A DNA stretch of 34,427 nt from Verrucomicrobiota bacterium (lineage in GTDB: Bacteria > Verrucomicrobiota > Verrucomicrobiia > Opitutales > Intestinicryptomonadaceae): NCBI GenBank assembly GCA_003343565.1, contig QALA01000028.1, forward strand, positions 21,905-56,331. Reading direction: 5' to 3'. A program made the position numbers and the translations under genes. Under the pieces are notes generated by a model that was given only the letters and a program-made list of their open reading frames with translations, searched no databases and was not told where the DNA came from. Each line of letters begins with the position of its first letter. The stretch's first letter is position 1. Positions 7,765 through 17,050 of the stretch are shown piece by piece.

Positions 7765-7793
7765 TTGAGAAGAAAGCGCAATCCGGTTTTAAT
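7765..7793 (+). promoter_or_regulatory. Putative promoter of the beta-helix lipoprotein gene, leaderless arrangement
   Basis: -35 TTGAGA (7765-7770), 17-bp spacer, -10 TTTAAT (7788-7793), then 7 nt to the ATG at 7801. Each hexamer matches sigma-70 consensus at 5/6 positions, the best promoter in the window. No Shine-Dalgarno precedes the ATG, and the predicted start of transcription coincides with the start codon. Confidence 0.6.
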
Positions 7794-7800
7794 ACGCAAT

Positions 7801-10449
7801 ATGAAGACGGCCAAATTTCACATGGGGATAACGGTATTTCTGCGGCTTGCGCCCGCGCTGGCATGCGCATTGGCGTGCGCGTGCTTGTGCGGCTGCGACG
7901 AAAAAAAGGAAAAATTTTCCGATGCCGACTTGCAGCCGCTCATAGACGCGGCGGCGGCATCGCCCAGCAAGACGCTCGTTCTGGAGGACGCGACATATCT
8001 TTTGAAAGAGCCTCTCAAGCTCGGCAACGCCCACAGCGGCCTGACAATCGCGGCAAAGGGGCGCGCGACAATATCGGGCGGAAGAAAAGTCTCCGGCTGG
8101 CAGCGCGAGGGCAAACTGCTCAAGGCAAAAATCGACGCGGACGTTCCGATATTTTCCCTGTTCGTCAACGGCAGGCGCGCGGAAATCGCCCGCCACCCGG
8201 ACGGCGACAACTTCTTGTGGGCGCTCGGTCCGAGTTCCATTCCCACGGAGGCGGGCGAATCCTCACAGCGCGCGGCGCAGCGCAACGTGATTATGCGCAA
8301 CGAGGACATCGCAGAATTGGCCGCCCTCCCGCCCGACGAGCTCAAACGGACGTATATAGACTTCTACCTGGCCTGGTACAGCCCAAGAATTCAGATTGAG
8401 AAAATCCTCCCGCGAAACGACGGAAAGACGAGCGTCGTCGTCCTGAACGACAGGGTCGACGGAAAGTACACCCAGCCTTTCAGATTCAGCCAGACGCCCC
8501 ACTACCAAATAGTCAACGCGAAATTCGCGCTCACGCAGGAGGGGGAATTTTGGTTCGACCAGCCGAACAAAACGCTCTACTATTTTCCGCGCGCGGGCGA
8601 AACCGCCGAAAACGTCGACGCCTGGTATCCCGTCGTGGGGCCGATACTCGTCGCGGGCGGGGACAACTTCAAAAATCCGCTTGAAAACCTGACTCTCAAA
8701 AACCTGAAGTTCCAATACGGAAGGCAGATTCCGGAACACGCCGGCAACAACTGGTCGAGCGCGACGCAGGCGGCCTCATACGTGCCGGGATTTCTGCGCT
8801 TCTCAAACTCGCGCGGGATAAAAATCGAAAACTGCCAGATAGCCCACTGCGACGCGTACGGCGTCGCCTTTGGGGACTCCGTATGGAACTCCTCCATTGT
8901 CGACTGCATCTTCTACGACACCGGGGCCGGCGGAATAAGGGTCGGCGGCAGAAACGCCTCAAAGGCATTCGACGATACCGACGACATCACCAGCGGCAAA
9001 AATCTCATCGAAAACAACATCATCTACTACTACGGCCGCTGGAACAAGGCGGGCGTCGGGATACTCATATTCGACAGCCCCGACAACATTGTCAGAAACA
9101 ACACCATATTCGACGGCTACTACACGGGCATATCGGTCGGGTGGAACTGGGGGACTTCGCGCACGCACTCGCAAAACAATCTTGTGGAGGACAACAGGAT
9201 TTTCAACATCGGCCACGGAGTCTTGGACGACATGGGCGGCATATACGTGCTCGGCGTCAATCCAAATTCCGTCGTGCGCGGCAACGTAATCTCCGGAGTG
9301 CGCCGCCACAACTACGGGGGCTGGGGACTGTACAACGACGCAAACAGCTCGCACTACACCTGGGAAAACAACTACGTCTGGGACACCGACGACGGCGGAT
9401 ACTACAAAAACTTCGGCGTCGACAACGTCCTTCGCAACAACATATTCGTGAACGGAAAATACGAGATGTTCGGCGAGGCCAGCAAATACGACAACTCCCT
9501 CGTAGTCGAGCGCAACATATTCGTCTATTCCGACCCCTGCCGCCTGCTGCGCTACGACAGATTCATACCCGTCAAGCAAATCGAGTTTAAAAACAATATA
9601 TACTGGAACGCCGCAGGCAAGCCCATGTTCGGCAAGCTGACCTTCGAACAGTGGCGGCAAAAGGGGCAGGATAAAGGCTCGTTCGTGCTCGACCCGAAGC
9701 TCGACTTCGCCAATCCAAATCCGGTCTTCGACAAGATAGGCTTCAAGCCGTTCGACGTGAAGCGCGCGGGCGTCAAGGGCGAGCAGAAGGCCCGCTTGGA
9801 GGAAATACTTAAAGCCCATAAATTCCCCGAAATTTCGAAGTGCCCCCACGTTCCGCCCTTCCCGAAGGAAGTGGACTTAAGCGACCTTTCGGAATACAAA
9901 ATCGGCGACATGCCCGCGGGGGCCAACACATGCCCCAACCACCACTTCCGCCCCCTCAAAGACGCAATAAAGGTGATGGAGGAAAACGGCAAACGCTTCA
10001 TAAGGCTGACGGACAACACAAACGAGCCGGCCTACTTCCCCTATCTGCAGCTCGCCCCGATTATATCGGACTCCGTCGCCGCGGTTTCCTTCAAGGCGCG
10101 CCTGAACAAGGACTCCGAAATGTTCGTCGACGTGCGCGGCGTGGACCTGCCCTTCGGCGCCGCGCCCGCAATAAGCTTCTCGAACGGCAAGGCCCGCATA
10201 GGCGGCAAGAGCTGCGACATTCCCGTCGGCAAATGGTTCGACGTCAATTACGAAATACCCGTGGGCGAAAACGCCAAGCGCGAGGTGCGCGCGCGCATAA
10301 GCTGCGACGGCAAGACGCTGCTTGAGCTCGACATTCCCTACTCCGCAAAGCAAAGCCCGAAGGCCCTAAGCTGGCTCTCATTCCAAATGAACGGAAGGAA
10401 GGTCTGCCACGCGGACATTGCCGACGTAAAGGTTGTGAGGAAAAAATGA
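7801..10449 (+). CDS. Right-handed parallel beta-helix lipoprotein, GH141-like
   Basis: Probably a surface or periplasmic glycan-active protein. From the ATG at 7801 it has 882 residues. The signal peptide ends in LCGC, giving lipidation at Cys32. An N-terminal region carries motifs typical of such helices (LVLEDATYLL, GLTIAAKG, ATISGG). A long beta-helix follows (about 270-600) with many N-rich turns such as RNNTIF and ENNYVW. The segment DDMGGIYVLG (Asp476/477) and YNDANSS (Asp513) form a paired-aspartate arrangement like that in GH141-type beta-helix hydrolases (fucosidase or xylanase activities are known). The C-terminal ~190 residues look like a beta-sandwich. The longer frame from 7765 starts at a TTG that is really the -35 box. 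Exact substrate is unknown; a polysaccharide lyase-like role is an alternative. Confidence 0.8.
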   Translation: MKTAKFHMGITVFLRLAPALACALACACLCGCDEKKEKFSDADLQPLIDAAAASPSKTLVLEDATYLLKEPLKLGNAHSGLTIAAKGRATISGGRKVSGWQREGKLLKAKIDADVPIFSLFVNGRRAEIARHPDGDNFLWALGPSSIPTEAGESSQRAAQRNVIMRNEDIAELAALPPDELKRTYIDFYLAWYSPRIQIEKILPRNDGKTSVVVLNDRVDGKYTQPFRFSQTPHYQIVNAKFALTQEGEFWFDQPNKTLYYFPRAGETAENVDAWYPVVGPILVAGGDNFKNPLENLTLKNLKFQYGRQIPEHAGNNWSSATQAASYVPGFLRFSNSRGIKIENCQIAHCDAYGVAFGDSVWNSSIVDCIFYDTGAGGIRVGGRNASKAFDDTDDITSGKNLIENNIIYYYGRWNKAGVGILIFDSPDNIVRNNTIFDGYYTGISVGWNWGTSRTHSQNNLVEDNRIFNIGHGVLDDMGGIYVLGVNPNSVVRGNVISGVRRHNYGGWGLYNDANSSHYTWENNYVWDTDDGGYYKNFGVDNVLRNNIFVNGKYEMFGEASKYDNSLVVERNIFVYSDPCRLLRYDRFIPVKQIEFKNNIYWNAAGKPMFGKLTFEQWRQKGQDKGSFVLDPKLDFANPNPVFDKIGFKPFDVKRAGVKGEQKARLEEILKAHKFPEISKCPHVPPFPKEVDLSDLSEYKIGDMPAGANTCPNHHFRPLKDAIKVMEENGKRFIRLTDNTNEPAYFPYLQLAPIISDSVAAVSFKARLNKDSEMFVDVRGVDLPFGAAPAISFSNGKARIGGKSCDIPVGKWFDVNYEIPVGENAKREVRARISCDGKTLLELDIPYSAKQSPKALSWLSFQMNGRKVCHADIADVKVVRKK

Positions 10450-10689
10450 CGGGCGCAAAATCCGCCCTCCCCCGCGAATGCGGCAAAACAACTTCCGCAA
10501 ACGGCGGCGGCGCTTAAATGACGCTCAAAAGCGCCGGCGCCGCAAAGTGCCGGACGAGAGGAGAACGGAGAGTGGGGGGGAAGCTCCGAACGCGAACAAG
10601 CCTGTGCGCGGCAAAGCGCGTTGCGCTCCGCGCAAGCTCCGCTTAACGCCCCGCGCCGGCTTTTAATCGCGCCGGCTTTGCCCGCTTTT

Positions 10690-10718
10690 TTGTTGCCTGC
10701 CGCCGAAAGCCATATACA
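10690..10718 (+). promoter_or_regulatory. Possible thyA promoter
   Basis: -35-like TTGTTG (10690-10695), 17-bp spacer and TATACA (10713-10718), ending 10 nt before the thyA ATG. The -35 matches only 3/6 positions. The preceding 240 bp hold no gene. They include an 8-bp hairpin, CGGCGCTT (10508-10515) with AAGCGCCG (10529-10536), and a direct repeat of GCGCCGGCTTT just upstream. Confidence 0.25.
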
Positions 10719-10728
10719 AAGAAAAGAT

Positions 10729-11526
10729 ATGAAAGAATACTTGGATTTGCTCAGGCTCGTATTGGACCGCGGTTGTGAACGCTCCGACAGAACCGGCGTG
10801 GGCACAATCGGCGTGTTCGGGGCGCAGGCGCGCTTCGATTTGGAAAAATCCTTTCCGCTGCTGACGACAAAAAAGCTCCACACGCGCTCGATTATCCACG
10901 AGCTGCTCTGGTTTCTGAAGGGCGACACAAACATAAAATACCTCAACGACAACCGCGTGACCATATGGGACGAATGGGCCGACGAAAACGGAGATCTCGG
11001 CAGAATCTACGGCGCGCAATGGACGGACTGGCGCGCGCCCGACGGCCGTTCGATAAACCAGATTAAGAATGCCGTCGAATCCATACGGCGCGATCCGTTC
11101 GGGCGCCGCCACATCGTCTGCGCGTGGAATCCGGGCGAGCTGGACAAGATGGCGCTGCCGCCCTGCCACGCAATGTTCCAGTTTTACGTCTATCCCGACG
11201 GCGGGCTCAGCTGCCAGCTCTACCAGCGCAGCGCGGATTTGTTTCTCGGAGTGCCGTTCAACATAGCCTCGTACGCGCTCCTGACGATGATGGTCGCCCA
11301 AGTGTGCGGGCTTAAGCCCAGGGAGTTCGTCCACACGTTTGGCGACCTTCACATCTACAAAAACCACCTCGAACAGGCGGGGGAACAGCTCTCGCGCCAA
11401 CCGCGGCCGCTCCCGCAAATGAGGCTCAATCCCGACCGCAGGAATCTCGAAGACTTCGTTTACGACGACTTCATTTTAGAGGGCTACAACCCGCACCCGG
11501 CGATAAAGGCGCCGATAGCCGTTTAG
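10729..11526 (+). CDS. thyA: Thymidylate synthase
   Basis: Converts dUMP to dTMP using 5,10-methylenetetrahydrofolate, producing dihydrofolate. The 265-residue protein has the family length (264 in E. coli) and starts MKEYLDLLRLVLDRG. Conserved blocks include SDRTGVGT, KKLHTRSIIHELLWFLKGDTN, the active site LPPCHAMFQFYV with nucleophile Cys146, YQRSADLFLGVPFNIASYALL and GDLHIYKNH. The ATG at 10729 fits this alignment; the frame is open upstream but carries no family sequence. folA follows 7 bp downstream, so the dihydrofolate produced is recycled by its operon partner. Confidence 0.98.
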   Translation: MKEYLDLLRLVLDRGCERSDRTGVGTIGVFGAQARFDLEKSFPLLTTKKLHTRSIIHELLWFLKGDTNIKYLNDNRVTIWDEWADENGDLGRIYGAQWTDWRAPDGRSINQIKNAVESIRRDPFGRRHIVCAWNPGELDKMALPPCHAMFQFYVYPDGGLSCQLYQRSADLFLGVPFNIASYALLTMMVAQVCGLKPREFVHTFGDLHIYKNHLEQAGEQLSRQPRPLPQMRLNPDRRNLEDFVYDDFILEGYNPHPAIKAPIAV

Positions 11527-11533
11527 GACGAAC

Positions 11534-12004
11534 ATGGCGGAATATCGCGCAATAGCGGCGGTTGCCGAAAACGGAATAATAGGAAACGGGCTGCGCATTC
11601 CGTGGCACATTCCGGAGGATTTCAAGCACTTCAAGCGCACCACGATGGGCGGCATAGTGGCAATGGGAAGGCGCACGTGGGAGAGTCTGGGAGGCAGGCC
11701 GCTTCCGGGGCGCGAAAACGTCGTCATAAGCTCCCGAATGGACGCGCCCGAAGGCGCGACGCTCTGCCGTTCGCTCGACGAATTGGACGAAAAGTTCGCC
11801 TCCGACCCCCGCCCGATATGGATTTGCGGCGGCGCAAAGCTCTACGCCTGCGCGTTCGACAGATGCTCGCAAATAATCGTAAGCCGCGTAAAGGCCGCTC
11901 CGGAGGGCGACGTATTTTTCCCCGACATAACCGAAAAGTTTAAACTCGACAAAATACTCGAAAGTCACGAGCTGTTCGATGTGGAGCTTTGGACGAAGAA
12001 ATAG
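11534..12004 (+). CDS. folA: Dihydrofolate reductase
   Basis: Reduces dihydrofolate to tetrahydrofolate with NADPH, closing the cycle with ThyA. The 156-residue protein shows IAAVAENGIIGNGLRIPWHIPEDFKHFKRTT, in which the Glu of PED is the expected active-site acid. MGRRTWESLGGRPLPGRENVVIS is the NADPH-binding region and WICGGAKLY the GG motif. Length is standard. The ATG is 7 bp after the thyA stop, with AGGA upstream, so the pair is co-transcribed and translation is initiated separately. A GGCGCG/CGCGCC inverted repeat follows the stop but lacks a T run. Confidence 0.97.
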   Translation: MAEYRAIAAVAENGIIGNGLRIPWHIPEDFKHFKRTTMGGIVAMGRRTWESLGGRPLPGRENVVISSRMDAPEGATLCRSLDELDEKFASDPRPIWICGGAKLYACAFDRCSQIIVSRVKAAPEGDVFFPDITEKFKLDKILESHELFDVELWTKK

Positions 12005-12103
12005 GGCGCGCCCCGGCTCTTTAAACGCGCCGCTTTGAAAACGCCGAAACTTCAGCCGCGCGCAGTTTTTACGATAAAATTTAGGACAAAAAAGGATACC
12101 GAA

Positions 12104-12778
12104 ATGACATTTTTAGTGCTCATAATAATTCCGCTGATAATAGGCATGTACGCCCAAATGAGGGTGGCGGGCTCCTACGACAGATTCAAAGCCGTGCGCT
12201 CGCGCTCCGGACTGACCGGCCGCGACGCGGCGGAGGCCGTGCTGCGCTCGGCCGGCATAGGCGACGTCGAAATAACGTGCATAGACGGGCACCTCACAGA
12301 CCACTACGATCCGTCGAGAAAGGTGCTCGCATTGAGCAGGGAAAACTACGCCGGAACTTCCCTCGCGGCTCTCGGAGTAGCCGCGCACGAAGCCGGACAC
12401 GCGATTCAGCACAAGGTGGGCTACGCCCCGCTGAACTTGAGAATGGCCCTCGTTCCCATCACAACCTTTGCAAGCCAGCTGCTGCCGATTGTCATGATCG
12501 GCGGGTTCTTCCTGTTCCACAGCGTCGCAACGCTGTACGCGGGGGTGGCAATATATCTGATTCTTGCGGTGTTCCAGCTGGTCACGCTGCCGGTGGAATT
12601 TAACGCGTCGACGCGCGCAAAGGCGCAGTTGAGAAGCCTTGGAATCATCGATTCCGACGAGGCCGGAGGAGTCGAAAACGTGCTGGACTCCGCCGCATTC
12701 ACGTACGTCGCCGCTTTCGTCAGCTCCCTCGGCTGGCTGCTGTACATGCTGGCCGCCGCAAACGGACGGCGCGATTAA
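12104..12778 (+). CDS. YugP-type membrane zinc metallopeptidase
   Basis: A 224-residue membrane protein of the neutral zinc metallopeptidase family (Zn_protease, YugP-like). It starts with a hydrophobic helix (1-18). It carries the motif LTDHYDPSRKVLALS (about 64-78) and the zinc site HEAGH at 95-99. Two or three hydrophobic segments follow, one pair around 120-155 and one near the C-terminus. PVEFNASTRAKAQL is another conserved stretch that probably supplies the third zinc ligand (Glu). The ATG at 12104 has AAGGA about 8 nt upstream; the frame is open for 23 codons before it. Cellular substrates of this family are not established. It follows folA by 99 bp and may or may not share its transcript. 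Confidence 0.92.
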   Translation: MTFLVLIIIPLIIGMYAQMRVAGSYDRFKAVRSRSGLTGRDAAEAVLRSAGIGDVEITCIDGHLTDHYDPSRKVLALSRENYAGTSLAALGVAAHEAGHAIQHKVGYAPLNLRMALVPITTFASQLLPIVMIGGFFLFHSVATLYAGVAIYLILAVFQLVTLPVEFNASTRAKAQLRSLGIIDSDEAGGVENVLDSAAFTYVAAFVSSLGWLLYMLAAANGRRD

Positions 12779-12821
12779 CCCTCTCCCGATGCTCCGCCAA
12801 TTAACTCCGCAATTTTAGCCC

Positions 12822-15185
12822 ATGAAAATTTCCGCGATTTTGACTTTTAACGCCGCCCTGTGCGCGGCGGCAATGCTTGCGGCCGGAGAGTCGGCGCAGG
12901 AGAAGATGAAAAGGTACTCCTATACGTTCGACTCGCCCGGCAAGTCCGCCGCCGAAAGCATGCCGATAGGCAACGGGGACATCGCCGCAAACGTCTATAC
13001 GGTCGGGGACTCGCTCTTTCTTCTCATGTCGAAAAACGACGCATACGACGGCTCCGGAGAATCCCTCAAGACCGGGAGAGTCAAGATAAAGCTCTCCCCC
13101 AATCCGTTTGCCGCAAAGGATTTCCGCCAGACTCTCGACATAGCCGACGCATGCGTGCGCATAGACGGCAACGGGGTAAAAATCAAAGTCTGGGCGGACG
13201 CGAACAACCCCGTTTACAGGGTGGACATAAAGTCGGAAGCCCCGCTGAACGCGGAAATTTCCAACGAATTTTGGAAGCGCAGATTTTTTCAGGACGTCGC
13301 AAAAAATTCCGGAGACGCCCTCGTGTGGTACCACACGAATCCGAACAGCGCGTTCGCCGAATACATGAATCTGTACAGGGTGGCGCATCGGGTAATCGAC
13401 ATCGACAAAGTGGAAGATCCGCTCCTGCACAGGACGTTCGCAAACATGGCGCGCTCGAAACAGACGAAGCTTGAAGGCGGCAAGCTGATCGGTTCTGGGC
13501 GCGAATTTTCGATATCTATACACACCGTATCCGGCCGCGAGGACAATCCGGAGAACATACTTGCAAAGCTCGAAAGCCGCGCGAAAAAAAGCGACGAGTC
13601 GTCGGATTTCGAAAGGCACAAAAAGTGGTGGGCGGATTTCTGGCAGAGAAGCTACATCGCCGCAAGCTCAAACGACATTCCCCAAGACATGCGCCAAAAG
13701 CAGACCTCCCACAAAAAGTTCGGCGAGCGCGACGAGCCGGACAAGGCCTTCATAGTCTCGCAGCACTACAACGCGCAGCGGTACATGATGGCGTGCCAGT
13801 CGCGCGGGCAGATGCAGACGAAATTCAACGGCGGGCTGTTCACCGTTCCGATGCTCTACAACAACAAATTTTTCGGCGAGGACGACCGTAACTGGGGTCG
13901 GCGGCACACATTCCAAAATCAGCGTCTACTCTACTGGCCGATGATACAGGCCGGCGACTACGACCTGATGGCGCCGTTTTTCAACCACTATCTGCGCCTG
14001 CTGCCGATACGGAAGGCCATAACGAAGATGTGGTTCGGCGTCGACGGGGCGTACTACCGCGAGAATTGCGAAATAACGGGCGACGAAATAGGCGACGGCG
14101 GGGCGTTCAATTTCAGGAAAAACTCCGACGGGCTCATAGAAATGGGCGACACGAAAAACCGCCCCCTGCGCAGGCACCTGATGCCGGCGGTCGCCGCGAA
14201 CGGCTCGCAACAGGCCAGGCCCGAAGAATACATAGAGGGAAACCTCCTGCCCAACAAGACGGAAATCGGCGAGTTCAGGTGGATGGGCTACCACAATATT
14301 CACATAAACAGCGGCCTTGAAATCTGCTACATGGCGATAAACTACTACCGCCACACGCGCGACAAAAAATTTCTAAACAACACGCTTCTGCCGATTGCCC
14401 GCGAGGTGGTCATGTTTTTCGACAAACACTTTCCGCGCGACGAAAACGGCAGGCTCAACATCGAGCCGGGACAGGCTATCGAGACTTACTGGTACGTCAA
14501 GAACAACACTCCGGACGTCGCGGGCCTGCACGCAGTGCTCGACGGGCTTCTTGAAATAGACTCCCTCCCCCGCGAATACGCGAAAGACTGGAGGCGGCTG
14601 AAGGGCGAGCTTCCGCCGGTGCCGACCGCCAAAGACGGCGCGGGGCGCACGAGGCTGGCAATCGGAGAGAAAGTCATGACCGCGCCGTTTAACAGCGAGA
14701 ATCCGGAGCTGTACGCGGCCTTCCCCTATGAGTTGTACGGCGCCGCGAAGGGCAACGCCGACGTGGTAAAAAACACCATGCCGCTCAGGCGCTTCAAGGG
14801 GCACAGGTGCTGGAATCAGGACGAAATATTTTTCGCCCACGCCGGAATGGCGCAGGAGGCCAAAGATTTTCTGACGCTGCGCTTCAGCTTTTACGGGCAG
14901 AGCGGCACGCGCCTGCCCATGTACGCGCGCGGATACAACGACTACATTCCGGACTTCGACAACAACGGCTCCGGCTCCGTCGCCCTCCAGCGCATGCTCA
15001 TTCAGGAGGACGGAAACAAAATCCTGCTCCTTCCGGCGTGGCCCAAGGAGTGGGACTGCGAGTTCAAGCTGCGCGCCAATTCAAACACGACCGTATCCGG
15101 CTCGGTCAAGGGCGGCAAGCTGGCGGCGCTGGAAGTCTATCCGGCCTCCCGCAGGGCCGACGTCGCGGTTGCCGAACCCAAGTAA
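12822..15185 (+). CDS. Secreted glycoside hydrolase-like protein, DUF5703/GH95-like
   Basis: A 787-residue exported protein with an N-terminal signal peptide (about 1-22, MKISAILTF then AAAMLAAGESA). The N-terminal beta-sandwich domain carries ESMPIGNGDIAANVYTVGDSLFLLMSKNDAYD, as in DUF5703-type proteins. A long (alpha/alpha)6-like central domain follows. The C-terminus has LLPAWPKEWDCEFKLRA and a small beta domain with GSVKGGKLAALEV, the architecture seen in GH95 and related families. Aromatic and acidic residues are frequent, as expected of a glycan-binding cleft. The exact bond cleaved cannot be read from sequence. No Shine-Dalgarno or clear promoter is seen in the 43 bp after the zinc protease gene. 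It is not adjacent to the beta-helix protein, so a joint locus is possible but unproven. Confidence 0.82.
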   Translation: MKISAILTFNAALCAAAMLAAGESAQEKMKRYSYTFDSPGKSAAESMPIGNGDIAANVYTVGDSLFLLMSKNDAYDGSGESLKTGRVKIKLSPNPFAAKDFRQTLDIADACVRIDGNGVKIKVWADANNPVYRVDIKSEAPLNAEISNEFWKRRFFQDVAKNSGDALVWYHTNPNSAFAEYMNLYRVAHRVIDIDKVEDPLLHRTFANMARSKQTKLEGGKLIGSGREFSISIHTVSGREDNPENILAKLESRAKKSDESSDFERHKKWWADFWQRSYIAASSNDIPQDMRQKQTSHKKFGERDEPDKAFIVSQHYNAQRYMMACQSRGQMQTKFNGGLFTVPMLYNNKFFGEDDRNWGRRHTFQNQRLLYWPMIQAGDYDLMAPFFNHYLRLLPIRKAITKMWFGVDGAYYRENCEITGDEIGDGGAFNFRKNSDGLIEMGDTKNRPLRRHLMPAVAANGSQQARPEEYIEGNLLPNKTEIGEFRWMGYHNIHINSGLEICYMAINYYRHTRDKKFLNNTLLPIAREVVMFFDKHFPRDENGRLNIEPGQAIETYWYVKNNTPDVAGLHAVLDGLLEIDSLPREYAKDWRRLKGELPPVPTAKDGAGRTRLAIGEKVMTAPFNSENPELYAAFPYELYGAAKGNADVVKNTMPLRRFKGHRCWNQDEIFFAHAGMAQEAKDFLTLRFSFYGQSGTRLPMYARGYNDYIPDFDNNGSGSVALQRMLIQEDGNKILLLPAWPKEWDCEFKLRANSNTTVSGSVKGGKLAALEVYPASRRADVAVAEPK

Positions 15186-15293
15186 GCGCAAATCGAAAAA
15201 AGGCGAAACGCGCAAAACGGGCGAACCCGGCGCGCGCAAAGCCGAAAGCGAAGGCGCGGGGGCGAAGGCGGGCGGAAACCGGCAATAATTGCT

Positions 15294-15321
15294 TTGCTTT
15301 TCGGCATCGCGTTTGCAAAAT
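15294..15321 (+). promoter_or_regulatory. Possible promoter of the 15329 lipoprotein gene, leaderless arrangement
   Basis: -35-like TTGCTT (15294-15299), 16-bp spacer and -10-like CAAAAT (15316-15321), then 7 nt to the ATG at 15329. The -35 is weak (3/6), the -10 matches 4/6. The same 7-nt distance occurs at three other genes in this window, which favours the ATG at 15329 over that at 15320. Confidence 0.35.
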
Positions 15322-15328
15322 GTCCGCC

Positions 15329-17050
15329 ATGCAAAAAATTCATATTTGGACTGCCGCGGGGCTCGCGCTTCTAATGTCGGCCTGCGCGGACTCCGACAGG
15401 CGGGCGAGCGGAAACTTCGTCCGCGCGGCCCTGAAGGTCGAGAAGGCCGCCGAAAGCTTCAACGGCGCCGACTATGCGAAGGCGCAGGAGATGTGCCTTC
15501 AGGCGAAATCGGAAGTCGACGGGATACTCGCGAACTATCCGGACTCGCAAATTGCGCTGCGCATAGTCAGCCAGCCCGACACGCAAATCGGGGCGTGCTC
15601 CTACCGCGCGCTGCGCGATTCGATTATCCCGCGGCTCGAAATCTACAACAATCCGGACGCGCGGGAAGTGTCGCTCGCGTGGGCTGTCGCCTCAAGCCGC
15701 CCGACGCGCGCGCTGCGCGACGCGGCATATTCGCTTCTCGCCTTCCGCGCAATGGACGAATGCGCAGCCGGAAAGGAGAACCGGCTAAAGGCTCCCGAAA
15801 AAATAGTTTCGGCCTGCCTGGCCAATGTTGACGACCCGGAACTCAAGGCGAAAATAGCCGGGAGGCGCGCCGAGACCTTCGGCGCAAAAAAGGGCGCGGC
15901 CGCGGCCAAACCATCGAAGGCCGAAAGCGCCGCGGCGGCCCCGAAAAAAATCGCGGACGAAGCCGCATTTCTCGCGCAGGCGCGCACGAACGCCGCGCTC
16001 GTATCCTACGACATAAGGTCCATAGACAGGCTCGACGAATGCGCGGCCGCCGCGCGCAGGCTGTCCAACCCCGCGGCATTCGGAAAGATTCTGCATTCGG
16101 CCTTTGAGGCGTCGCAAAAAATCACAATGGGCGACGTGCGCGACGTCGCCATGGGGAAAATCGCCGCGGCCTTCGTGAAATTCGCGGACATGGACTCCGC
16201 GCTGGAAATAGCCGCCAAGATAAACTCCCAACGCCCGTTGGAGGGCATAATGTTCATTCTGGCCGAAAACGCGTCGAAGAAGGGCGAGTGCTTGAAGCTG
16301 CTGAAAATCGCCCCGCGCATATCGGACCCGGCCAAGCGCGACGAATTTTACGCCCGCCTGTCAGAAAGCGTCGCGGGCCTCCTCGGAACGCAGGCCATAA
16401 AAATCGCCGCGCTCATCGGCGACAGCCAAAAGCGCTACGCAGCTCTTATAAAGCTCGGCGAAACCTCCGGGAATATGTCGGTGTTTGCCGACGCGGTGTC
16501 CGAAATAGACCTGTCGGCGTCTTACGACTGGATAAGCCACTACGGACAAAACCTCCCCGGAGAGGCTTCCGACGCCGAATCCATCGAGGCCGTCGGAAAG
16601 TTCGCGCAGCTGGCGAGGGCGCTTTTGAAGCAGAATCCCGCGCTGGCAAAGAAGCTCAACGACAGGGCCGTCGATATAAAGATAAGCTCCATACCGGGCG
16701 AAAGGGAGAAAAAGCGGCTCACGTTCGCCTACATGCTCGCCGCCTCGAACATGGCGCGCATGGGAGACGGCGCGCGCGCGCTGGAATTTCTCACTTCGCA
16801 GATGCACAATCTGGACGTTCCTGCGGCGTTTGAGGAATACGCCTTGATAGCCGCCCAAGCCTATTCAAAAGACAAGGCCGCCGCTCTGAAGGCCCTGTTT
16901 GCGGCGGCGAACATAGCCGCGGCGGTGCCGGGTCAAGATTCGGCGCGCTGTCCGGTTTTCTTGGCGTATCTCCTGCAAATCAACAAGGTGCCCGCGGAGG
17001 ACTGCGTGCGGGTGCTCTCGCCGTTTTTGCCAAAGTTCGCGGACAAGTAA
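15329..17050 (+). CDS. Lipoprotein of unknown function, mostly alpha-helical repeat
   Basis: I do not recognise a family. The 573-residue protein has a short signal peptide with lipobox LMSAC (Cys19), so it is probably anchored in a membrane facing the periplasm. The rest is almost entirely helical and Ala/Lys/Glu-rich. It contains TPR- or HEAT-like helix pairs (for example NGADYAKAQEMCLQAKSEVD, MDSALEIAAKI and GDGARALEFLTSQ). An Ala/Lys/Pro-rich linker at about 188-210 splits a ~170-residue N-terminal part from a longer C-terminal repeat part. Residues just after the lipid site are polar, as in a tether. An ATG nine bases upstream (15320) is possible; the promoter spacing favours 15329. It starts 143 bp after the GH95-like gene. 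A scaffolding or cell-envelope role is only a guess. Confidence 0.75.
   Translation: MQKIHIWTAAGLALLMSACADSDRRASGNFVRAALKVEKAAESFNGADYAKAQEMCLQAKSEVDGILANYPDSQIALRIVSQPDTQIGACSYRALRDSIIPRLEIYNNPDAREVSLAWAVASSRPTRALRDAAYSLLAFRAMDECAAGKENRLKAPEKIVSACLANVDDPELKAKIAGRRAETFGAKKGAAAAKPSKAESAAAAPKKIADEAAFLAQARTNAALVSYDIRSIDRLDECAAAARRLSNPAAFGKILHSAFEASQKITMGDVRDVAMGKIAAAFVKFADMDSALEIAAKINSQRPLEGIMFILAENASKKGECLKLLKIAPRISDPAKRDEFYARLSESVAGLLGTQAIKIAALIGDSQKRYAALIKLGETSGNMSVFADAVSEIDLSASYDWISHYGQNLPGEASDAESIEAVGKFAQLARALLKQNPALAKKLNDRAVDIKISSIPGEREKKRLTFAYMLAASNMARMGDGARALEFLTSQMHNLDVPAAFEEYALIAAQAYSKDKAAALKALFAAANIAAAVPGQDSARCPVFLAYLLQINKVPAEDCVRVLSPFLPKFADK

Noticed and set aside
8959..9849. 296-codon minus-strand frame opposite the beta-helix gene
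   Set aside because: Val-rich low-complexity translation caused by the repeated Asn codons of the beta-helix on the other strand.
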